The position numbers were made by a program, and so were the translations under genes. The notes under the pieces were generated by a model, which saw only the letters and a program-made list of their open reading frames with translations, made no database searches and was not told the origin of the DNA. Shown here in pieces: positions 32,921 to 37,450 of a stretch of DNA of 37,450 nucleotides. Each line of letters begins with the position of its first letter. Positions within the stretch are counted from its first letter, which is position 1. The DNA comes from an uncultured Clostridia bacterium (GTDB lineage: Bacteria > Bacillota > Clostridia > Christensenellales > Borkfalkiaceae): contig CALVWV010000032.1 in the NCBI GenBank assembly GCA_944368065.1, forward strand, positions 1 to 37,450. The letters run 5' to 3'.

Positions 32921-32949
32921 ATTATATTCTTACTATAGTAAGTAGTCAA
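32921..32949 (-). promoter_or_regulatory. Promoter of the PH-domain gene with a perfect palindromic operator
   Basis: On the minus strand, TTGACT (32944-32949), 17 bases, TATAAT (32921-32926). The spacer contains the perfect 14-base palindrome CTTACTATAGTAAG (32929-32942). Half-site-like AGTAA/TTACT copies also lie on both sides (TTAGTAA near 32913, TTACT near 32958). This is probably the binding site of the adjacent XRE protein, controlling both genes. Confidence 0.82.
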
Positions 32950-32985
32950 GTATTTTCTTACTGATGTGGGAAAATAATCTCGGGT

Positions 32986-33195
32986 ATGCAAAAACAATTT
33001 TGTGAGAGATTGAGAGAGTTGCGCCAGGAGCGCGGCATGGGACAGGTTGAGCTAGCCAGAAAAATAAATGTGAGCAAGGGAATAATAAGTTTATGGGAAA
33101 ACGGTCTGCGCGATCCCACGCTTACAAATCTTATAGCGCTTGCTCAGGTTTTCGGGGTTTCGCTCGACTTTCTTGCCGGACTTCAAGATTACTGA
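32986..33195 (+). CDS. Small XRE-family HTH regulator
   Basis: A 69-residue Cro/CI-like protein: MGQVELARKINVSKGIISLWENG is the helix-turn-helix, followed by DPTLTNLIALAQVFGVSLDFLAGL, the usual dimer-side helices. There is no clear ribosome binding site before the ATG at 32986, so it may be weakly translated. It is divergent from the PH-domain gene over a shared 97-base region carrying CTTACTATAGTAAG. Autoregulation and repression of the neighbour are likely but inferred. Confidence 0.88.
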   Translation: MQKQFCERLRELRQERGMGQVELARKINVSKGIISLWENGLRDPTLTNLIALAQVFGVSLDFLAGLQDY

Positions 33196-33273
33196 CTTGC
33201 TACCTGTCTGCAAATTTGCGCGTGTCGGGTTTGTCGACCTGCCGCGCAGTCAAGCTTCGGACAAAAAATGTAC

Positions 33274-33303
33274 GGCCGCGGCGCGCTTTCGCGCGCCGCG
33301 GCC
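33274..33303 (+). terminator. Terminator of the second XRE gene
   Basis: GGCCGCGGCGCGC and GCGCGCCGCGGCC form a perfect 13-bp stem with a TTTC loop. The downstream tail ATACGTTTCTTT is only moderately T-rich. Confidence 0.65.
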
Positions 33304-33348
33304 ATACGTTTCTTTACTGCTTTGCAGGGGTGAAATTTTAGATAACTG

Positions 33349-33377
33349 TTGCTTTATTGGTACATATATAGTATAAT
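33349..33377 (+). promoter_or_regulatory. Promoter of the GLUG-repeat lipoprotein gene
   Basis: TTGCTT (33349-33354), 17 bases, TATAAT (33372-33377). The start codon is about 43 bases downstream. Confidence 0.75.
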
Positions 33378-33419
33378 TTGTATACAAAGTAATAAATTTG
33401 GCATATGCGAGAGTTATCA

Positions 33420-35660
33420 ATGAAGCGTAAAAGTTTGATTGCTGTATTTATTTCTGCGTTTATTGTATGCGTTATGTGCGCATTTGCGGCTTGTTTTTCA
33501 GGCGTGCATGTAGTTAAATATGTTGCAGGTGACGGCGGTTATATAGAGGGAGAGTCTGTTCAGAAAGTTAAGGATGGCGAAAGCGGCACTGCGGTCGTTG
33601 CTGTGCCTTACGCCGGTTATGCTTTCAGCGGTTGGTCGGATGGCGTTCTTGCTGCCGGGCGTACTGATATTTCAGTAAGCAATGACATAAGTGTTACGGC
33701 AAACTTTGAAAAATCGGGTACGGTGAGCATAACGTATTTTGCCGACGAAGGCGGTTACATACAGGGTGAAGCGGAGCAGTGGGGTGAGCCTGGTGAAAGT
33801 GCGGCGCCTGTTTCGGCAGTTGCCGACGAAGGTTACGTATTTTACAGCTGGTCCGACGGCGTCCTTACTGCCGAGCGTACCGACAGTTATGCCGATAATT
33901 ACAGTTACAATCTTACGGCGCATTTCAAAAGGGCTAATACCGAACAGTTTGCCGGCGGCATAGGCACGGAGGCGTATCCCTATCTTATAGAAACGAAAGA
34001 ACAGCTCGAAAATGTAAAGCTGTATCCGAACAGCGGTTTCAGGCTTATCAAAGATATAACGCTCCCCGCTGTTGAAGAAGGTCAGACAAATCTTGAGCCT
34101 CTCGATGGCGGTGCGTGCTTCAACGGCGTCTTTGACGGCAACGGACACACAATATCGGGGCTTACCGTTACGGGCTCCGATGGCGATTATGCAGGGTTGT
34201 TCAGTTATATTACGGGCGAGGTGCGCGGGCTTAAGCTCGAAAATGTCAACATCAGCGGCTTTGGTTATGTAGGCGGCGTTGCCGGTTACTCGGCTGGCAT
34301 TATTTCAGATTGTTTTGTAAGCGGCAGCGTTACTCTGCTGTCCGGTGCAGGCGAAAAACCTGCGTATGCCGGCGGCGTTGTCGGTTATATAGATTGCTTT
34401 CCGCAGAATTCGGGCGCAGTGCCTTGCGCTTCCGGGGTTTCGGCAGAAATACAGCTGAATGTTCGGCAAATTGGTGAGGGATTCGGCATAGGCGGTTTGT
34501 TTGGTGGCATTTCTCATTCGTTGAGGGTTAAAAACTGTTCCGCGGAAGGCAGCATTGCAGTCGGCGGCGAAGATATTGTCTACAACGACAGTACAGTCGG
34601 TGGGCTTGCTGGCAGTTGCGGTGATGGCGTTGAGCTTTCTGGCTGCAATTCGGCAGTCGATATAACCGACGGGTATATTGTCGGCGGACTTGTGGGCAGC
34701 GTCGTGGACGGCGTCAGCATATCAGATTGTTATGCTGTCGGTAACGTTCGCAGCAGCGGTTTCAGCGGCGGACTTATTGGCTGGGACGGAAATTGCGTCA
34801 GCGTGGAAAACTGCTGCTCGTCGGGCGATGTTGTGTCTGAAGCTTCTTGCGGCGGACTTGTAGGTATTCTGGGGCGCGACGGCGCGCTTAAAAATTGTTA
34901 TGCTACAGGCACGGTTACGTGCGTTGGGTACATCAGTTATGATGTCAATGTGCTGATGTCTGTGTCTGTCGGCGGACTTGCGGGATATATTGATAAAAAT
35001 TCCGATATAGACAGATGCTATGCGACGGGCGATGTTACGGCAACCAACGACACAGATATTTGCGCGGGCGGTCTAGTCGGAAAAACGGAAGGCGGCAATA
35101 GCATTTCAGAAAGTTATGCTGTGGGTTACGTTGCGGCAAAACCTGCGTTAAGGGAGCAAATCGGCTATGTGCGGGACGTAAATCTCTATGTCGGCGGACT
35201 TGTCGGTATGATGTGTTATTGGGATAACGTTATTATAAATTGTTTCTCCTCTGGCAGTCTGTCGGCTGAAGAGGGCGACTACGCCGATAGTTTTAATGCT
35301 GTGCTAATAGGCGGCGGACTTGTCGGTGAAACTGTTTGCGCGGATATTTCTTACAGTTATACGATGTCGCGTTTTGCTAAAGGTGTTGTCGAGGGTAAAA
35401 AAGTTATCGGCGGCGTTGTCGGCAGCGCTTACGATTTAAAGTTTGAAAACGTTCATTGGTACACTGCGCAGATTTATGAGCCCGATTTGGGTTATTATCA
35501 TTATCTCGGCTTGGAAGGTATTACTTTAGGCGCGCAACCGCACATGGATTTGTCGGAGTTTTATGCTCTTGCTGCTGTGCTGAATAAAGGTCAGAGTGTC
35601 ACTGTGTGGGGTAACGTCGGCGAAAATTCATATCCTTCGCTTATTCGCTTGGCTTTGTAA
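33420..35660 (+). CDS. Surface lipoprotein with InlB B-like and GLUG repeats
   Basis: A 746-residue exported protein. The signal peptide ends in FAAC (Cys25), a lipobox. Two InlB B-repeat-like beta modules follow (about 31-97 and 102-170), each with GGYI(E/Q)GE and a WSDGVL segment. From about 175 there is a GLUG-type region: after FNGVFDGNGHTISGL come about twelve copies of a GG(L/V)(V/A)G motif, spaced 30-50 residues apart, with NC(Y/F)(A/S)(S/T)G-type turns. This forms a long beta-helix-like stalk. It is probably an adhesin or host-glycan/protein-binding protein anchored in the membrane. Starting at 33420 gives a normal signal peptide; the ATG at 33405 adds five residues. Confidence 0.9.
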   Translation: MKRKSLIAVFISAFIVCVMCAFAACFSGVHVVKYVAGDGGYIEGESVQKVKDGESGTAVVAVPYAGYAFSGWSDGVLAAGRTDISVSNDISVTANFEKSGTVSITYFADEGGYIQGEAEQWGEPGESAAPVSAVADEGYVFYSWSDGVLTAERTDSYADNYSYNLTAHFKRANTEQFAGGIGTEAYPYLIETKEQLENVKLYPNSGFRLIKDITLPAVEEGQTNLEPLDGGACFNGVFDGNGHTISGLTVTGSDGDYAGLFSYITGEVRGLKLENVNISGFGYVGGVAGYSAGIISDCFVSGSVTLLSGAGEKPAYAGGVVGYIDCFPQNSGAVPCASGVSAEIQLNVRQIGEGFGIGGLFGGISHSLRVKNCSAEGSIAVGGEDIVYNDSTVGGLAGSCGDGVELSGCNSAVDITDGYIVGGLVGSVVDGVSISDCYAVGNVRSSGFSGGLIGWDGNCVSVENCCSSGDVVSEASCGGLVGILGRDGALKNCYATGTVTCVGYISYDVNVLMSVSVGGLAGYIDKNSDIDRCYATGDVTATNDTDICAGGLVGKTEGGNSISESYAVGYVAAKPALREQIGYVRDVNLYVGGLVGMMCYWDNVIINCFSSGSLSAEEGDYADSFNAVLIGGGLVGETVCADISYSYTMSRFAKGVVEGKKVIGGVVGSAYDLKFENVHWYTAQIYEPDLGYYHYLGLEGITLGAQPHMDLSEFYALAAVLNKGQSVTVWGNVGENSYPSLIRLAL

Positions 35661-35671
35661 TTGATTAGCGA

Positions 35672-35715
35672 ATGCCGTCGGCACACATATTATGTGCCGA
35701 CGGCATATTTTTTTT
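35672..35715 (+). terminator. Terminator of the GLUG-repeat gene
   Basis: ATGCCGTCGGCACA (35672-35685) pairs perfectly with TGTGCCGACGGCAT (35693-35706), then eight T residues (35708-35715). It begins 12 bases after the stop codon. Confidence 0.93.
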
Positions 35716-35810
35716 GGGTTATCTGGTTGCGCGCGCGTTAATATATATACCATATAATATAATAGAAAAAATCTGTTTCGTATGTTTGCTTGTTTTTGTT
35801 TCCTGTTGAT

Positions 35811-35858
35811 AAAAAAAATCGGGCGCGGGCGCACTTTAAAAAGTGCGCCCGCGCCCGA
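35811..35858 (-). terminator. Terminator of the 35860-36123 gene
   Basis: TCGGGCGCGGGCGCACTT pairs with AAGTGCGCCCGCGCCCGA (18 bp, 35819-35858). On the minus strand a run of eight T residues follows (35811-35818). It directly abuts the stop codon. Confidence 0.93.
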
Positions 35859-35859
35859 G

Positions 35860-36123
35860 TTACTGATTTTTATCTGTCGCGTCGTCGCGTTTGTCTGAAG
35901 GTACTTTTCCCGTTATGAAGTCGCCGACGGGAGGAGGGGGATTGTCCTTTCTCTCCTTAGCCTCCTGAAGGTTCTTGAAAAACACTGTCAGCACATAGAA
36001 AGCTATTGCGCCGACAACGCATAAAAATCCCCAGCCTATTCCCGCGTAAATGAATGTGAACACTGCGGCGGCCGCAAACAGTGCGGCTACGATGCAGCTT
36101 GCTATGCGTAAGTTCTTGTACAT
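35860..36123 (-). CDS. Small two-helix membrane protein, function unknown
   Basis: 87 residues. Two hydrophobic segments (ASCIVAALFAAAAVFTFIYAG and WGFLCVVGAIAFYVLTVFF) are followed by a polar, charged, Pro-rich cytoplasmic-looking tail (KNLQEAKERKDNPPPP...). AAAGG lies upstream of the ATG at 36123. I do not recognise a family. It has its own promoter and terminator, so it is a real transcription unit. Confidence 0.72.
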   Translation of the reverse strand: MYKNLRIASCIVAALFAAAAVFTFIYAGIGWGFLCVVGAIAFYVLTVFFKNLQEAKERKDNPPPPVGDFITGKVPSDKRDDATDKNQ

Positions 36124-36207
36124 ACCGTTACCTTTTACTTTTGGGTTTATTTCAATTTATAGCCTGTGCGCTGCGTCGTTGCAGACGTCTTTGCGTCGGC
36201 TGATTAG

Positions 36208-36236
36208 ATTATACCGCCTTGAGCTGTAAAAATCAA
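36208..36236 (-). promoter_or_regulatory. Promoter of the two-helix membrane protein gene
   Basis: On the minus strand, TTGATT (36231-36236), 17 bases, TATAAT (36208-36213), about 85 bases upstream of the start codon. The region from here to 36438 has no gene and becomes very A/T-rich from about 36365, consistent with an UP element for the first rRNA promoter. Confidence 0.75.
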
Positions 36237-36438
36237 GTTTCTGCCAGCCGTCTTGCCTTAAGCTTTATAACTTTGTCAATATCATTTGCGGCCTGCGTGC
36301 TCGGTTTTACGGGTCGATTTATGTCGCATTAAGCAGAATCGCCGTAAAAGGCTATAAATCCTCCCAATTCTGCAAAAAATTAACAAAAAGTTGTAATAAC
36401 AAACGTTATAAAAAAAATTAAAAAATTCAAAATATTTC

Positions 36439-36468
36439 TTGACAAATGCCCTGTATAAGTGATATCTT
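36439..36468 (+). promoter_or_regulatory. rRNA operon promoter P1
   Basis: TTGACA (36439-36444), 18 bases, TATCTT (36463-36468), with TGA directly before the -10. It is preceded by a long A/T-rich tract. The -10 is weak. Confidence 0.72.
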
Positions 36469-36605
36469 AATTGAGCTGTCGCAAGGAACCACTCCTTTTG
36501 GAAGCAAGGAACAATAAGGAATCGGGGCTGATGAAGCTCGTTGGAGCAAGTTTTGAGGCCCGACAAAATTCCTTAAAAATTCCTGAAAAAACTTCTAAAA
36601 AACAG

Positions 36606-36635
36606 TTGACAAATGAATGTCAGATGTGATATCTT
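36606..36635 (+). promoter_or_regulatory. rRNA operon promoter P2
   Basis: TTGACA (36606-36611), 18 bases, TATCTT (36630-36635), again with TGA before the -10. It lies 167 bases after P1. Confidence 0.75.
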
Positions 36636-36767
36636 AGGAAAGCTCTGCTGAGGGCAAGCTTTTCACCGATAACAAATCGGCAGATGTTTCTGATGAAAGT
36701 CAGTAAGAATTGAATGTGAAGTCCGAAAGAACTTCAAAAAAATTCTTAAAAAACTTCTGAAAATCAG

Positions 36768-36796
36768 TTGACAAACAAAAATCAATGTGATATAAT
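36768..36796 (+). promoter_or_regulatory. rRNA operon promoter P3
   Basis: TTGACA (36768-36773), 17 bases, TATAAT (36791-36796), extended -10 TGA. A perfect consensus preceded by an A-rich tract, 162 bases after P2. Confidence 0.88.
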
Positions 36797-36926
36797 GACA
36801 AAGCTCCGCTGAGGACAAACGTCAGGCGGCTGAAAAGCCGACAGGGGTTCAGGCCAAAGCCTGTAAGAGTTGAATATGAAGTTTGAAAGAACTTCAAAAA
36901 ATTCTTAAAAAACTTCTGAAAATCAG

Positions 36927-36955
36927 TTGACAAATGCAAATCAATATGATATAAT
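36927..36955 (+). promoter_or_regulatory. rRNA operon promoter P4
   Basis: TTGACA (36927-36932), 17 bases, TATAAT (36950-36955), extended -10 TGA. 159 bases after P3. Confidence 0.88.
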
Positions 36956-37089
36956 GACGAAGCTCCGCAAAGGACAAAGCTTCAAGCGGCTGAAACAAGC
37001 CGACAGAGGTTCTGGTAAAGCTCAGTAAGAATTGAATATGAAGTCCGAAAGAACTTCAAAAAAATTCTTAAAAAACTTTCGAAAATCAC

Positions 37090-37118
37090 TTGACAAACAA
37101 AAATCAATGTGATATAAT
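37090..37118 (+). promoter_or_regulatory. rRNA operon promoter P5
   Basis: TTGACA (37090-37095), 17 bases, TATAAT (37113-37118), extended -10 TGA. 163 bases after P4 and about 220 bases before the mature 16S start. Confidence 0.9.
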
Positions 37119-37341
37119 AGATGAGCTCCTTACGAGCACCGCACTGAAGTAGCGGTTAACGCAGTTTAAAAATTGAATAGAAGGAAATGAATTTCTTAAA
37201 TTCTTTCAGATTTTAAGAAAAGTTTCTGTCAATAACTTTGAAGTACATTAGTACCACAAAGCAAAGTCAGCAAGATAATGACTAAGAATTAGTCGAAGAT
37301 AGAGCCTCGATTTTCTTAATGAAAATCGGTTTTATACCAAT
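37119..37341 (+). other. 16S rRNA precursor leader
   Basis: A transcribed leader with no gene. It contains a TTCTTAAA/TTTTAAGAA stem (about 37192-37220) and CGATTTTC/GAAAATCG just before the gene (37309-37328), both plausible processing or antitermination structures. CAATAACTTTGAAGT (about 37230) loosely recalls a boxA element; this is weak. Confidence 0.6.
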
Positions 37342-37450
37342 CAACTCAAGAGTTTGATTCTGGCTCAGGATGAACGCTGGCGGCGTGCTTAACACATGCA
37401 AGTCGAATGTAGCAATACATGGCGGACGGGTGAGTAACGCGTGAGCAATC
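37342..37450 (+). rRNA. rrs: 16S ribosomal RNA, 5' end (partial)
   Basis: AGAGTTTGATTCTGGCTCAG (37349-37368) is the universal 27F site. GATGAACGCTGGCGGCGTGC, ACACATGCAAGTCGAA and GGCGGACGGGTGAGTAACGC follow as in all bacterial 16S genes. Counting back from E. coli position 8 puts base 1 near 37342. Only about 109 bases are in the window. The short V1 region (GTAGCAATAC) fits a clostridial lineage but is too short for placement. Confidence 0.98.

Larger units (their letters stand above)
36560..37118 (+). repeat. ~160-bp tandem repeat carrying the rRNA promoters
   Basis: Successive units share an order of parts: promoter, AGCTCYGC near the transcription start, a GC-rich hairpin (for example CGGCT/AGCCG), GAATTGAAT(A/G)TGAAG, the GAAGT...ACTTC hairpin, AAAAAATTCTTAAAAAACTTCTGAAAATCA, then the next promoter. 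The units between P2 and P5 are closest; the one between P1 and P2 is more diverged. The A-rich end of each unit may serve as an UP element. Confidence 0.88.

Noticed and set aside
36282-36939. Two minus-strand open frames (36282-36566 and 36700-36939) in the rRNA promoter region.
   Set aside because: They are translations of the promoter repeats; the repeated FQKFFKNF segments mirror the A-rich DNA repeat and there are no start signals.
36439-37118. The regularly spaced repeats as a CRISPR array.
   Set aside because: The period is about 160 bases, the units contain promoters, the spacers are not unique and there are no cas genes.

Overview
The window looks like a chromosomal segment of a Bacillota genome, most likely a gut-type member of Clostridia. 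The evidence is a tryptophan T-box riboswitch, TTGACA/TATAAT promoters with 16-18 base spacers, strong purine-rich ribosome binding sites, small XRE regulators, a clostridial-type feoA-feoB-Cys-rich gene set, a DUF1858 redox protein and the first ~109 nt of a Clostridia-like 16S rRNA at the right edge. A lineage near Christensenellales is possible but is only an impression. No phage, IS element or CRISPR array was seen.

Layout. 1-2355: the 3' end of an upstream structured RNA and its terminator, then an HxlR redox-type regulator divergent from two iron-sulfur-flavoprotein-like oxidoreductases and an NTF2-like protein. 2440-5930 (minus): a small membrane protein and the ferrous iron uptake genes feoA-feoB-Cys-rich accessory protein. 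6235-16122: a complete oligopeptide ABC importer operon (oppA-B-C-D-F) plus a DUF3899 membrane protein. 16236-22788: a TldD/TldE-type protease pair and a heterodimeric ABC exporter. 22817-26515: a self-regulating XRE repressor candidate, a DUF3737 beta-helix protein, and two multipass membrane proteins (YwaF-like, DUF1275). 26743-28514: a Trp T-box controlling an orphan TrpB2. 28716-31142: asnA, a DUF1858 protein and a sirtuin. 31398-36123: an NlpC/P60 lipoprotein, a bacterial PH-domain protein divergent from a second XRE regulator, a large GLUG-repeat lipoprotein and a small membrane protein. 36439-37450: five tandem promoters in ~160-bp repeats, feeding a 16S rRNA gene.

The most unusual content is the opp operon. 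The transport machinery has the normal gene order and intact ATPase motifs, but nearly every component is enlarged. OppC has a ~215-residue extracytoplasmic loop after its first membrane helix. OppD has a ~386-residue, helix-rich insertion between the Q-loop region and the ABC signature. OppF has a ~260-residue insertion between Walker A and the Q-loop, containing a charged helical region, two transmembrane helices and, between them, an extracytoplasmic domain that resembles DUF3592. A nucleotide-binding subunit that crosses the membrane within its own ATPase fold is not the textbook Opp architecture. Together with the oversized OppA (853 aa) it suggests a co-evolved variant importer. Secondary points of interest are the five-promoter rRNA control region, the Trp T-box on trpB2, and palindromic operators overlapping the promoters of both XRE loci.
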